Positions 53,683 through 63,203 of a DNA stretch of 64,000 nt are shown here, piece by piece (position 1 is the stretch's first letter; each line of letters begins with the position of its first letter). Position numbers and translations under genes: made by a program. The stretch comes from Fusibacter_A sp965140735 (lineage in GTDB: Bacteria; Bacillota; Clostridia; Peptostreptococcales; Acidaminobacteraceae), in NCBI GenBank assembly GCA_965140735.1, contig OZ223306.1, positions 2,480,001-2,544,000 on the forward strand. Reading direction: 5' to 3'. Below the pieces are notes generated by a model. That model made no database searches. It was not told the DNA's origin and saw only the letters and a list, made by a program, of their open reading frames with translations.

Positions 53683-54955
53683 AAGTTTCTCCCCCGATTG
53701 TATTCATAGGTGCACTTATGCCGAACGCCTCTGGATACAAATCACTGAGACTCATCTGACTTTGCTTAGGTTTGTCCAGTAGAATTTGTTTTAACCTAAA
53801 GGGTTCTAAATCACCTGCTCCAAAGTATTGTCCTTTGCACGTAATAAAATATTTCGCACGCTTTAAAACAACCCCCATTTTTTTAAGCGATTCATATGTG
53901 ACAAGACCAAATCGTCTTGCAGCCATAATACGCCTTGCAGAAATATTGCCAATTCCAGGGATGCGCAACAATTCTAAAAAGCTCACTTGATTAACTTCCA
54001 TAGGAAATAAATCCAAATTGCGAAGTGCCCATTGGCATTTGGGATCTACCAACATATCTAAATTTGGATGGGCTTCATTTACGATTTCATCTGCCTTAAA
54101 GCCATAAAAGCGCAAAAGCCAATCTGCTTGATAAATGCGATGTTCTCGCTGAAGTGGTGGTACTTTATGAGGCACTATATCTGGATGATTGTTTACAGGT
54201 ACATACGCCGAATAGTAAACCCTTTTAAGCGACATCTTGTTATAGAGTGCTTCTGAAAGTTTGACAATATGATAGTCTGTCTCGTTGGTAGAACCTACAA
54301 TAAGTTGTGTGGATTGTCCCGCTGGTACAAATAAGGTCTTATTTCTTTTTTCAAATTTATGCTGCTCGATCTCATTTTTAATCAGCTTCATTGGTCCCAG
54401 TATAGATTGTCGCTCTTTTTGGGGTGCTAACAATTTAAGTCCATTGGTTGTGGGCAATTCGATATTTATACTCAAACGATCCACATATAATCCAGCTTCT
54501 TTTATAAGTTTATCATCAGCACCTGGAATGCCTTTTAAATGAATATAACCCTGAAAATTTTCTTCTGTTCTCAGGCGCTTAACGACCTTTAAGAGTCTCT
54601 CCATTGTATAGTTCGGATTTCGAGTTACAGCTGAGCTTAAAAATAAGCCTTCTATGTAATTTCGTCTATAAAAATTAATCGTTAATGCCACGATTTCTTC
54701 TGGCTCAAATTCTGCGCGTGGAAAATCATTTGATAATCGATTGACACAATAAGCACAATCATAAACACATTTATTTGACATCAATATTTTTAGAAGCGAA
54801 ATACAGCGACCATCATCGGCCCAACTGTGGCAAATACCAGCTTTAGTTGCATTTCCAAGACCGCCTGAATTCGATCTCTCACTGCCACTTGAAGAACAAG
54901 AGACATCATATTTAGCAGCATCTGCCAATATTTCGAGTTTTTCAAAGATTTCCAT
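53666..54955 (-). CDS. Putative DNA modification/repair radical SAM protein
   Basis: A 429-residue enzyme of the TIGR03916 family. The 4Fe-4S motif is CVYDCAYCVNR near residue 63, and a C-terminal helix-hairpin-helix (LLRIPGIGNISARRIMAARRFG) suggests DNA binding. Start ATG 54955 follows GGAGG by five bases; the open frame reaches 54973 at the HD gene stop. It forms an operon with the HD protein upstream and the DUF4130 protein downstream. Confidence 0.92.
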   Translation of the reverse strand: MEIFEKLEILADAAKYDVSCSSSGSERSNSGGLGNATKAGICHSWADDGRCISLLKILMSNKCVYDCAYCVNRLSNDFPRAEFEPEEIVALTINFYRRNYIEGLFLSSAVTRNPNYTMERLLKVVKRLRTEENFQGYIHLKGIPGADDKLIKEAGLYVDRLSINIELPTTNGLKLLAPQKERQSILGPMKLIKNEIEQHKFEKRNKTLFVPAGQSTQLIVGSTNETDYHIVKLSEALYNKMSLKRVYYSAYVPVNNHPDIVPHKVPPLQREHRIYQADWLLRFYGFKADEIVNEAHPNLDMLVDPKCQWALRNLDLFPMEVNQVSFLELLRIPGIGNISARRIMAARRFGLVTYESLKKMGVVLKRAKYFITCKGQYFGAGDLEPFRLKQILLDKPKQSQMSLSDLYPEAFGISAPMNTIGGETYGLLT

Positions 54956-54972
54956 ACTGCCCTCCTGCCACA

Positions 54973-55530
54973 TTATCCAAGCAAATCTTGAATCTGCTCT
55001 TTTTTATTTTTATAGTATATCTTACTCATTTCAGACATTTTATCATAGCTTCTCATAAGCTTATTTCGCACGAAATTTATACCTTCATTTTGATCTAATT
55101 TTCTCATGACGTATGCCAAATAGAAAAGTGCTGGTAAATTATCATAATGAGAGATTGCATCTGCATCTGCAACACAGATTTCTTCTATACTCATCTTAGC
55201 TCTAACAACACTGCCTCTATGATTGAGAATGCATTGCTTTACCATTTTAATTTTAGTTTCTGGATAATCATATGCTTTTAAAATTTCCTCTGCCATCTGT
55301 GCACCATGGATGTGGTGCGCTTCATATAACTCGTAGTCAGTAATACTGGCAATGTCATGCAACCATGCTGCAATTTCACAGACTTCAACATCCGCATGAT
55401 ATTGCTGTGCCAATTCAACAGCGTGGCTTGCAACGCTTTCGATATGATCATAGCAACCTTTTCCAAAAAAGTTATTTGGGCTTTCACATCTTTTCTTAAT
55501 ATCTTCTTTAATATCTTCTATTATTTTCAT
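54973..55530 (-). CDS. HD domain phosphohydrolase
   Basis: A 185-residue HD-family protein with metal residues in CYDHIESVASHAVEL, IAAWLHDIASI and EAHHIHGAQMAEEIL, plus VADADAISHYDN. Likely acts on nucleotides or phosphoesters. AGAGG precedes the ATG. Stop is adjacent to the radical SAM gene, so it is the first gene of that operon. Confidence 0.9.
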   Translation of the reverse strand: MKIIEDIKEDIKKRCESPNNFFGKGCYDHIESVASHAVELAQQYHADVEVCEIAAWLHDIASITDYELYEAHHIHGAQMAEEILKAYDYPETKIKMVKQCILNHRGSVVRAKMSIEEICVADADAISHYDNLPALFYLAYVMRKLDQNEGINFVRNKLMRSYDKMSEMSKIYYKNKKEQIQDLLG

Positions 55531-55640
55531 CTGAGTTAACCTCTGATCTCAACTTTCATCATCAAACACGGCCGAACATTTGTTCTGTTTTTATTATATC
55601 ATATTTTCTTCACTTTACAAGCCTTTACGCGTATGATCAC

Positions 55641-55680
55641 AAAAAAACAAAGAGTAACCGAATACATCAGTTCCTCTTTG
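55641..55680 (-). terminator. Terminator upstream of the HD gene
   Basis: Arms CAAAGAGGAAC/GGTTACTCTTTG with a bulge and seven T on the minus strand. It contains the stop of the small ORF at 55667-55888. Confidence 0.75.
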
Positions 55681-55888
55681 CAATGATTAACAAGTGATCT
55701 GCTATGATCATTGAAGTCAACACCTGATATGGACAGTTCCCCGACAGTTCCCCTCTTGTTTGACTAGTAAATATAAATTTTCCTAATAGCTTACTTACCC
55801 AGAGCTCTAATCTTTTTCTATAAGCAAACTCACATTCAGAAGTGACCTCAATAGACATTCCAAAATTAGAAAAAGACGAGACCCCCAT
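55667..55888 (-). CDS. Hypothetical 73-residue ORF (doubtful)
   Basis: ATG 55888 opens a 73-residue frame ending in a terminator hairpin. No good ribosome site precedes the ATG. The middle contains two tandem GGGGAACTGTC units (55732-55755), like the palindromic tails associated with RAYT-type transposase elements. It may be a remnant or a small RNA rather than a protein gene. Confidence 0.25.
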   Translation of the reverse strand: MGVSSFSNFGMSIEVTSECEFAYRKRLELWVSKLLGKFIFTSQTRGELSGNCPYQVLTSMIIADHLLIIAKRN

Positions 55889-55951
55889 TAATATGAAGTT
55901 CTCATCTTTTCCCTTTATTTAAGCTATTATTCTCAATTTTTTTGTGCGCCT

Positions 55952-56761
55952 TTACTCGTAAAAGTACTCGCCATCTATAATAATGTAAAGATCGTCTACT
56001 TTGCTTGAAAAAGGTCTGTTGTTGAAATAAAGACATTCACCAACATTGTTTTCACCTGTCAAAGCTTTCTTAGCCGCAATGATACTACTCTTTGAAGGTT
56101 CAAGTGTTGAAAAACTAGATTTATGTGCTGGTGGAAACTGTTGATATCTCCCCACTTGGAAGATGACATCATGTACTGTACTTGGAAAATCAGCACTCTT
56201 AACACGATTTAACACCACATTTGCAATCGCAAGTTTCATCGCTGAACTGTCATCACCTTCTACGTTTACGATTCTCGCTAACCAGAGCAAATCTTCATCC
56301 GTATAATTTACAACCACTTTGTCTCCTTCATCTAACTTGAACTGATCACTTTGAACTGAAAGGGTTAGATTACTGTCATTCCAAACAAATTCACCTTCAA
56401 ATTGCGCCATTAAAAAATCAAGTGGCGCATACACACGATTATTAATCACAATTGTTGGCGCATCCATCATTAAAATTTCATTGTTGATAATCGCTTGTGA
56501 AGACTCTAACTCAAAGCTCATATATTTATCTTGATATTTTACCACCGCTAATTTTGCATTACCAAACCAATTGGTTTCGCCTCCAAATCTTGACGAAAAA
56601 TCTGCTACACATGCGTACAACTGATCATTTTGGACAACAATTAAATTATCATTGCCAATCGGTTGATCATTAATGATCAAAGTCACTTCGTTTGCAAACG
56701 TCACCGAAGAAAGTAACATCAGAAATAAGAGTAACATGGTCACTTGCCATTTCAACCTCAT
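55952..56761 (-). CDS. Secreted SleB-like cell wall hydrolase with copper amine oxidase-like N-domain
   Basis: A 269-residue exported protein. It has a signal peptide (VTMLLLFLMLLSSVTFANEV), a copper_amine_oxidN1-type module (residues 25-125: IIVNDQPI-like repeat, VYAPLDFLMAQFEGEFVWND) and a Hydrolase_2 domain (LARIVNVEGDDSSAMKLAIANVVLNRVKS, YFNNRPFSS). SleB-type enzymes cut cortex or wall peptidoglycan. Glu in NVEGDD is the likely catalytic residue. AGGAGG precedes the ATG. Monocistronic, 130 bases after purL. Confidence 0.88.
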   Translation of the reverse strand: MRLKWQVTMLLLFLMLLSSVTFANEVTLIINDQPIGNDNLIVVQNDQLYACVADFSSRFGGETNWFGNAKLAVVKYQDKYMSFELESSQAIINNEILMMDAPTIVINNRVYAPLDFLMAQFEGEFVWNDSNLTLSVQSDQFKLDEGDKVVVNYTDEDLLWLARIVNVEGDDSSAMKLAIANVVLNRVKSADFPSTVHDVIFQVGRYQQFPPAHKSSFSTLEPSKSSIIAAKKALTGENNVGECLYFNNRPFSSKVDDLYIIIDGEYFYE

Positions 56762-56890
56762 AGAACCTCCTGAATTGTTTTTTTAAATATGCCCTATTTT
56801 ATCATATTCGGGCTTTAATTCAACCCTTTGGTTGCTATGCCTCATTTGTAATCAATTCAACTTCACTTATATCAATGATTATCGCCTTTA

Positions 56891-59800
56891 TTACAATTTG
56901 AAGTAATTGACACCCGCTTCAAATATTTTCATATCTGACGCACCATAAATATTTTTATAAAGATGTTTACCCACACGTTCCACATGACCCATTTTTCCAA
57001 GAATACGGCCATTTTCAGAAGTGATGCCTTCTATCGCCATCACAGAACCATTGATGTTAAATTGCCCCTCATAAGTCGCTTGATGTTTAGAATCCACATA
57101 TTGAGTTGCTATTTGACCATTTTGTATAAGGGTTTCAAGTGTCTTTTCATCCGCATAGAATCGACCCTCTCCATGAGAAAAGGCAGTCTCATAAACCTCA
57201 CCCGCTTCTACATTTGCAAACCAAGGCGATTTTACAGAAGACACTCTAACATGTGCTATTCTTGCCACATGACGACCAATTTTGTTAAACGTCAATGTCG
57301 GTGAATTCTCATCTAAAGTCTGAATTTCACCATATGGTAAAAGCCCTAACTTCACAAGCGCTTGGAAACCGTTACAGATACCAATCACAAGACCATCACG
57401 TTCATTTAAAAGCTTCATAAGAGCTTCTGCAACTCTAGGATTTCTAAAGACAGATGCGATAAATTTACCTGAACCTTCTGGTTCATCACCCGCACTAAAA
57501 CCGCCTGGAATTGCAAGTATTTGACTCTTATTAATTTTCTCCACAAGTTCATCTATCGAAGCCATCGTCGCTTCTGGTGTTAAATTTCTGAATAAAAACG
57601 GCTCTGCCACAGCACCTGCTTTTTCAAAAGCACGTTGCGTATCCCATTCACAATTTGTGCCTGGGAATGCCGGTACAAGCACTCTTGGTTTGGCAAATTG
57701 TGTTTTAGGTGCGTATATAGAGCGATCTAAGCAAGTGATCGTTTCACAAGTTCCGTGAGCTTCGTGAATTTGTGGAAAGATACTCTCAAGTGGCTTTTCC
57801 CATTCAGTTACAAGTGTCTCTAATGCCAATTCTTCGTTATTGACACTAATCTTTGGTTCAGCTGATGTCTTACCGATGATTTTAGCAAATGATAACGTAT
57901 TTAAATCCGTACCCGATTTGATTTCGAAAACCAAACTGCCATAAGCGGCTTCAAATAAATCAAACTCAGTCTCAAGTGTAAATCCAATTTCATTACCAAA
58001 AGCCATTTTAGTCAGCGCAAGTGCTATGCCACCTTTACCAACTGCATATGCCGATATGATCTTGCCCTCTACAATTGCTCTATGAATTTCAGAATATGCT
58101 TTTTTTAAGTTTTCAAAGTTGATAATTTCTGAATCATCTCTCTCAGCATAAAAGTAACCGATTGCATTACCAGATGCTTTGAATTCTGGAGAAATAATCT
58201 CACTACCTTCAGCAGTATTTACTGCAAATGAGATAAGCGTTGGTGGCACATTAATGTCTTTAAAAGTGCCCGACATAGAATCTTTACCACCGATTGCCGC
58301 TGTACCAAGTTGCGTCTGTGCATAACTTGCACCTAGTAATGCAGAAAATGGTTTCCCCCATTTGACAGGGTCGTTGCCCAACTTCTCAAAGTACTCTTGT
58401 AGTGACAGTCTCACTTTTTCATAAGCACCACCTGTAGCAACGAGTTTAGCAACAGAGTCTACTACTGAATATAGCCCTCCATGGAAAGGCGACCATTTGC
58501 CGATTTGCGGATCATAGCCATAAGCCATCATAGAAACTGTATCCGTCTCTCCTGTAAGTACAGGAAATTTAGCAACCATAGTTTGAGTCGGTGTCTTATA
58601 AGTTTTACCGCCAAATGGCATTAAGACGGTCCCTGCACCAATGGTATTATCAAAGCGCTCCACAAGCCCTTTTTGCGAACAGTTGTTGAGATCCTTCACA
58701 GTTTCTAACCACTTTGTTTTAAGGTCTATTGTTTCATTATTTGTATCTTGTTTATCTTGATTAAAGAAGGTTTTAGTTGAAGGTGCTGATACTTTAACAG
58801 CAGTCTTACCCTTTACACCATTTGTATCTAAAAATGCTCTTGAAAGATTAAGCACTTCTTGACCATTCCAAGTCATGATAAGTCTACCATCGTCAGTGAC
58901 TTTAGCCACTTCTGAAACTTCAAGGTTTTCATGATCACAGAATGTTTTAAACAGTTCTACATTTTCTGGTGAAATCACCACTGCCATACGCTCTTGAGAT
59001 TCTGAAATGGCAAGTTCTGTACCATCTAAGCCTTCATACTTCTTCTTAACGGCATCTAAATTGATCTGCAAGCTATCTGCAAGTTCTCCAATCGCAACAG
59101 ATACACCGCCTGCTCCAAAATCATTACATTTCTTAATTAATTTTGATAATTTAGGATTTCTAAAGAGTCTTTGAATTTTGCGTTCAACTGGTGGATTCCC
59201 TTTTTGAACTTCTGCACCACAAGTTAATAGACTCTCTTCATCATGCTCTTTTGAAGAACCCGTCGCACCGCCAATACCATCTCTTCCGGTTCTACCACCC
59301 ACAAGTAAAATAATATCACCTTCAACTGGTTTTTCTCTGACGATATTTTCTTTTGGTGCCGCACCCACTACTGCACCAACTTCCATACGTTTCGCTAAGA
59401 AGCCATCGTCGTATACTTCGGAAACATGGCCTGTTGCAAGTCCAATTTGGTTACCATAGGCACTAAATCCAGCTGCCGCTTTTTGGGTAATAATCTTTTG
59501 GGGTAGTTTGCCTTCAAGTGTAGCTTCAAATGGTACAGTTGGGTCAGCTGCACCCGTTACACGCATAGAGTGATAAACGTAACTTCTGCCTGAAAGCGGA
59601 TCTCTAATCGCGCCACCAAGACAAGTTGCCGCCCCACCAAATGGTTCTATTTCAGTCGGATGGTTATGTGTTTCATTTTTAAACATCAAAAGCCAAGGCT
59701 CTTTTTTACCATCTATTTTAACATCTACTTCTATACTACAAGCATTGATTTCATCAGATACATCTAGGTCTTCAAGACCGCCTTCTTTTCTGAGTGTCTT

Positions 59801-60646
59801 CATGTTAATTGTGGCAAGATCCATTAGAGTGAGGTCTCTATGACGATCTGCATACACCACTTTTCTAGCCTCTAGATACCCTTGATAAGCTTTATTGAGG
59901 ATTGGGGTGAATTGACTTTCTTCAAATTCAACGGCCTCAATTTCAGTTGAGAAAGTGGTATGTCTACAGTGATCTGACCAATATGTGTCAATCACTCTAA
60001 GTTCTGTGATCGTTGGATTTCTATGTTCTGTTTCTTTAAAATACTTTTGAATAAAAGCCACATCTTCTGCTGTCATGGCAAATCCCATTTCGCTTTTAAA
60101 TGTTACTATTTCTGCTGGAGACATTTGGATAAAATTCTCAACACTTTTTACTTTTTCAGGTTTTTGCGTGACCATTTTTACAGTCTCAGGCATCTCCAAA
60201 GGAACTTCTCTTGATTCCACTGGATTGATCAGATAGGTTTTGATCGTTTCAAATGCTTCATCTGTGATGGCACCTTCTAAGACGATGATTCTTGAAGTCA
60301 CAATTTCCGGTCTACTCTCAAGGGTTACGATCTCTATACACTGTGCTGCTGAGTCCGCTCTTTGATCGTATTGTCCAGGTAAGAGCTCAATTCTAAAAGC
60401 TCTACTGTTTTGAGGCAATTGAATTTCAGTTTCAGTCACATAATCCACATTTGGCTCTGATAAAATTAAAGCTTTTATTTCATCAAGTTTATTTTCGTTG
60501 ACACCTTCCATATCATACACATTGATAACACTTACCTTTTCAAGTGTGTTAATATGCAGTGTCTGCTTGAGATCATGTAATATTTCATGCGCTTCTACAT
60601 CAAAACCCGTCTTCTTTTGAACCAAAATTCTCTTTACTAAGCTCAT
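56891..60646 (-). CDS. purL: Phosphoribosylformylglycinamidine synthase, single-chain
   Basis: A 1251-residue large PurL carrying both synthetase and glutaminase. The synthetase part has DTYWSDHCRHTTF, VGGRTGRDGIGGATGSS and GKDSMSGTF; the C-terminal glutaminase has PGGFSAGDEPEGSG, the nucleophile Cys in GICNGFQALVKLG, and SHGEGRFYAD. It replaces separate PurS/PurQ/PurL. AAGGAGG precedes the ATG. It is apart from the other pur genes and has its own long leader. Confidence 0.98.
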   Translation of the reverse strand: MSLVKRILVQKKTGFDVEAHEILHDLKQTLHINTLEKVSVINVYDMEGVNENKLDEIKALILSEPNVDYVTETEIQLPQNSRAFRIELLPGQYDQRADSAAQCIEIVTLESRPEIVTSRIIVLEGAITDEAFETIKTYLINPVESREVPLEMPETVKMVTQKPEKVKSVENFIQMSPAEIVTFKSEMGFAMTAEDVAFIQKYFKETEHRNPTITELRVIDTYWSDHCRHTTFSTEIEAVEFEESQFTPILNKAYQGYLEARKVVYADRHRDLTLMDLATINMKTLRKEGGLEDLDVSDEINACSIEVDVKIDGKKEPWLLMFKNETHNHPTEIEPFGGAATCLGGAIRDPLSGRSYVYHSMRVTGAADPTVPFEATLEGKLPQKIITQKAAAGFSAYGNQIGLATGHVSEVYDDGFLAKRMEVGAVVGAAPKENIVREKPVEGDIILLVGGRTGRDGIGGATGSSKEHDEESLLTCGAEVQKGNPPVERKIQRLFRNPKLSKLIKKCNDFGAGGVSVAIGELADSLQINLDAVKKKYEGLDGTELAISESQERMAVVISPENVELFKTFCDHENLEVSEVAKVTDDGRLIMTWNGQEVLNLSRAFLDTNGVKGKTAVKVSAPSTKTFFNQDKQDTNNETIDLKTKWLETVKDLNNCSQKGLVERFDNTIGAGTVLMPFGGKTYKTPTQTMVAKFPVLTGETDTVSMMAYGYDPQIGKWSPFHGGLYSVVDSVAKLVATGGAYEKVRLSLQEYFEKLGNDPVKWGKPFSALLGASYAQTQLGTAAIGGKDSMSGTFKDINVPPTLISFAVNTAEGSEIISPEFKASGNAIGYFYAERDDSEIINFENLKKAYSEIHRAIVEGKIISAYAVGKGGIALALTKMAFGNEIGFTLETEFDLFEAAYGSLVFEIKSGTDLNTLSFAKIIGKTSAEPKISVNNEELALETLVTEWEKPLESIFPQIHEAHGTCETITCLDRSIYAPKTQFAKPRVLVPAFPGTNCEWDTQRAFEKAGAVAEPFLFRNLTPEATMASIDELVEKINKSQILAIPGGFSAGDEPEGSGKFIASVFRNPRVAEALMKLLNERDGLVIGICNGFQALVKLGLLPYGEIQTLDENSPTLTFNKIGRHVARIAHVRVSSVKSPWFANVEAGEVYETAFSHGEGRFYADEKTLETLIQNGQIATQYVDSKHQATYEGQFNINGSVMAIEGITSENGRILGKMGHVERVGKHLYKNIYGASDMKIFEAGVNYFKL

Positions 60647-60833
60647 AATATCCTCCTTAAGACCTTATAACTTTAACCCATTATTCATCGTCTTACAAAA
60701 CTCAATTTATAACTATGTGATTTATCATTGTCACCTTATTGTTATTGCTTTTCTTGTCATCTTATTTTATCACAGCCATATTTATAAATAAAATTAATAT
60801 TATTAATGGTTTAGATTAGCTGTACTACTTATA

Positions 60834-60885
60834 AAAAGTCTCCTACACCTATGTATATTCTCATATTACTGCGCTGGAGACTTTT
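60834..60885. terminator. Hairpin, likely bidirectional terminator
   Basis: Perfect 10-bp arms AAAAGTCTCC/GGAGACTTTT enclosing a 32-base loop. Confidence 0.5.
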
Positions 60886-60944
60886 ACTGACTCGGTTTAT
60901 AACTTTCGATTATCTTCTAAACCGCTCTGATAAGTCTTCAGGTA

Positions 60945-61214
60945 TTGATTATAACGATTGGATACAATTTTTTGATATACAACCCATGGTCTCAATATAG
61001 AGTTTTATTTTTTTATATTTTAATCTACCTCAGAACAGTAAATGAGAACCTCATCATTTTCGAGGTCTTTATGTGCTTCAACGGTTACTTTCACCATACC
61101 ACTCCTTCCAAAGGGATCATATATCAATCCTCACAAGAATTTAATCCACCTGAACCAAGTGGCAAAATAGCCCTACCATCTGGTCAAAAAAACAAAAAAA
61201 GCCAAAGCAACTGA
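60945..61214 (+). pseudogene. Hypothetical 89-residue ORF or gene remnant
   Basis: The 3' half reads FNGYFHHTTPSKGIIYQSSQ then EFNPPEPSGKIALPSGQKNK, which looks like protein; the 5' half is AT-rich and looks like noise. No ribosome site fits the ATG. It stands alone on the plus strand next to surface protein genes. Possibly a remnant; no family recognised. Confidence 0.25.
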
Positions 61215-61218
61215 ACCA

Positions 61219-61257
61219 CCCTTTTTAAAATCAGTGTTAAAATCTAATTAAAAAGGG
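61219..61257 (-). terminator. Terminator of the surface protein operon
   Basis: Ten-bp arms CCCTTTTTAA/TTAAAAAGGG about 75 bases after the stop of the 61331 gene. Confidence 0.6.
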
Positions 61258-61330
61258 CCATTCATCTTTAATAATTGCTTTGACTTTTCTATTTTAGGAT
61301 ACCTGAATCTTCAAGTCCTATATTGGATTA

Positions 61331-63187
61331 TTATTGCACAGTTAAAGTATATACTTTTGTCATTGTACCAGCCACTACTGTAATTTCCCATTTATCACCA
61401 AGTTCAGGAAGGTAATTAAAAGTCATTATGCTGGTTGTCGGATCAACCGTAATTTCACATCCACTATAATCACTTATTTTTTTAAAGGAAATATTATCAA
61501 TAATCCCTGTCCACGTCTCATATTGCGTATCTGCATAAAACTCAAATATACCAGTGTTAAGATTTCCCTCTCCTTTACTGTTATAATATTTTAAAGACTT
61601 GCCATTAAGTGTGTCTAGTACATATTTAGAAATAGTTATCTCATCATCTGTAATAGAGATCACTCCATTATATAGATCCATACTACTGATAAAACAATTT
61701 ATGTCTGTTATTTGAGGCGCTTCTGCACTTGCATTAATCACTTTTGATGTCTCAATCACATTATGATTAACATCATATATAGCACCTGTCACTTCCGTTT
61801 CACTGCTTTGAGCGCTTCCAAAATCACCTGTGGCTACAATATAACTATAAGAATCAACTTTCAACACTTCAAACTTATCATTGTCTACAGTATACCCTTT
61901 TATCATTTGATCTGGTAACCTCACTAGAGTACCATTGTTTGTCTTGCCAAGCAAGGTAGGCTCGAATACTACACCACCTTCATACTCTGCAATTTTAGTT
62001 ACCTTATGATTTTCAGAATCATAATAAAGTGGGAAATTTTTCACCATCAATATCGTATCAGAATCTTCTGGATAAAATTCTGCACCCGTAATATCAACAG
62101 GATTAATGTTGTAAACAGTCGTTGATGCTACATCAATTACTTTATCACGGCCTATCAACGAGTAAGTGATTACTGCTGAACCATACTTATTTCCTCCAGT
62201 AAAATATACTTTTTCATTACCAGAAATCTCAACTGAACGACTTGTCACACCGATACTACTTGAGGTGCTTGTGGGAAGGCTACTAGAATAAGGGTTACTC
62301 ACGCCGACAACATCTTGATCTGAAGTCATAACTCTGACTTTGTAGTCATGAAATTCTGGATTTGTTCTTAAATTCATTTTTCTATCGTATTGATCTCTAA
62401 TATCCAATTTATCGATTCTGCGGTTCCACTGACTTCCTTGAGTGTAAGCATACGGATGATCTAATGCCTCAATTGCATTGGGAAATCCTAATGGGCTTAC
62501 TTCAAATTGAACAAAATTTTGAGTCGCTTCAGACGAATCGTAATCATCCATTTTAATATAGGAGGTAACAGTTGCATAAGTAGTATAATTCTGATCCCCA
62601 CCTTGAAACTTTCCGAACAGTTTTGCAGTGCCATCTGGTTGTTTCACAAAATAGACCTTATTATTACCTAGATTATCATAAGTAAACAGGCCGACTTTTG
62701 AATTCAATAATTCATAATCAAAAATCCGAACACCATTTTGATCCAATGCCACAAAAGGAATCTCCACCTTATTATCACTAATCACTTTTGTTAAAGGCGC
62801 CATCATTGTAAACTTTGTCAAAACCGAATCATCACTTGCACTTGGAGATGTCATCCCAACATACTCTGTTATATCTTGATTGATGACCTCTGATGCATTG
62901 GCAATCACTTCACTTGGACTATCTGAGGTTAAATTAAACCAATTCCCACTTATTTTATAATACATATTATTGTGGTCTATGCCACTTGGAATTGTTTTTA
63001 TAGCTTCCATAACATTCTTTACTGTAAAATCATTGCTCTCAATACCAATAGCATGCGACCCCACGATAAGCGTGTTATCCGGCAATTGTCCCAGCAACCA
63101 GTCTGTTGCTGCAAACCCTGTAGTTGCAGGCATTACTAACAATACCAGTGCCAACATAAGCACAAATGTTTTTTTAATCAATTTCAT
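61331..63187 (-). CDS. Secreted surface protein, unknown family
   Basis: A 618-residue exported protein with a signal peptide cleaved after GFAA. It is rich in Asp, Thr, Ser and Tyr with beta-strand patterning and no Cys in the first part. I recognise no catalytic motif; a Ca-binding or S-layer-associated role is possible. GGGGGA precedes the ATG. It follows the gene with Ig-like domains by 16 bases, probably in one operon. Confidence 0.75.
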   Translation of the reverse strand: MKLIKKTFVLMLALVLLVMPATTGFAATDWLLGQLPDNTLIVGSHAIGIESNDFTVKNVMEAIKTIPSGIDHNNMYYKISGNWFNLTSDSPSEVIANASEVINQDITEYVGMTSPSASDDSVLTKFTMMAPLTKVISDNKVEIPFVALDQNGVRIFDYELLNSKVGLFTYDNLGNNKVYFVKQPDGTAKLFGKFQGGDQNYTTYATVTSYIKMDDYDSSEATQNFVQFEVSPLGFPNAIEALDHPYAYTQGSQWNRRIDKLDIRDQYDRKMNLRTNPEFHDYKVRVMTSDQDVVGVSNPYSSSLPTSTSSSIGVTSRSVEISGNEKVYFTGGNKYGSAVITYSLIGRDKVIDVASTTVYNINPVDITGAEFYPEDSDTILMVKNFPLYYDSENHKVTKIAEYEGGVVFEPTLLGKTNNGTLVRLPDQMIKGYTVDNDKFEVLKVDSYSYIVATGDFGSAQSSETEVTGAIYDVNHNVIETSKVINASAEAPQITDINCFISSMDLYNGVISITDDEITISKYVLDTLNGKSLKYYNSKGEGNLNTGIFEFYADTQYETWTGIIDNISFKKISDYSGCEITVDPTTSIMTFNYLPELGDKWEITVVAGTMTKVYTLTVQ

Positions 63188-63203
63188 CTTCTACTTCCCC
63201 CTA

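Larger units (their letters stand above)
60647..61330. other. Intergenic region upstream of purL
   Basis: It holds the purL leader, a weak promoter candidate around 60766-60800, two hairpins (60834-60885, 61219-61257) and a doubtful ORF at 60945-61214. No purine riboswitch core was found. Confidence 0.5.

Noticed and set aside
52903..55530. Phage defence island
   Set aside because: The radical SAM plus DUF4130 pair is a widespread repair/modification unit, and no nuclease or methylase accompanies it.
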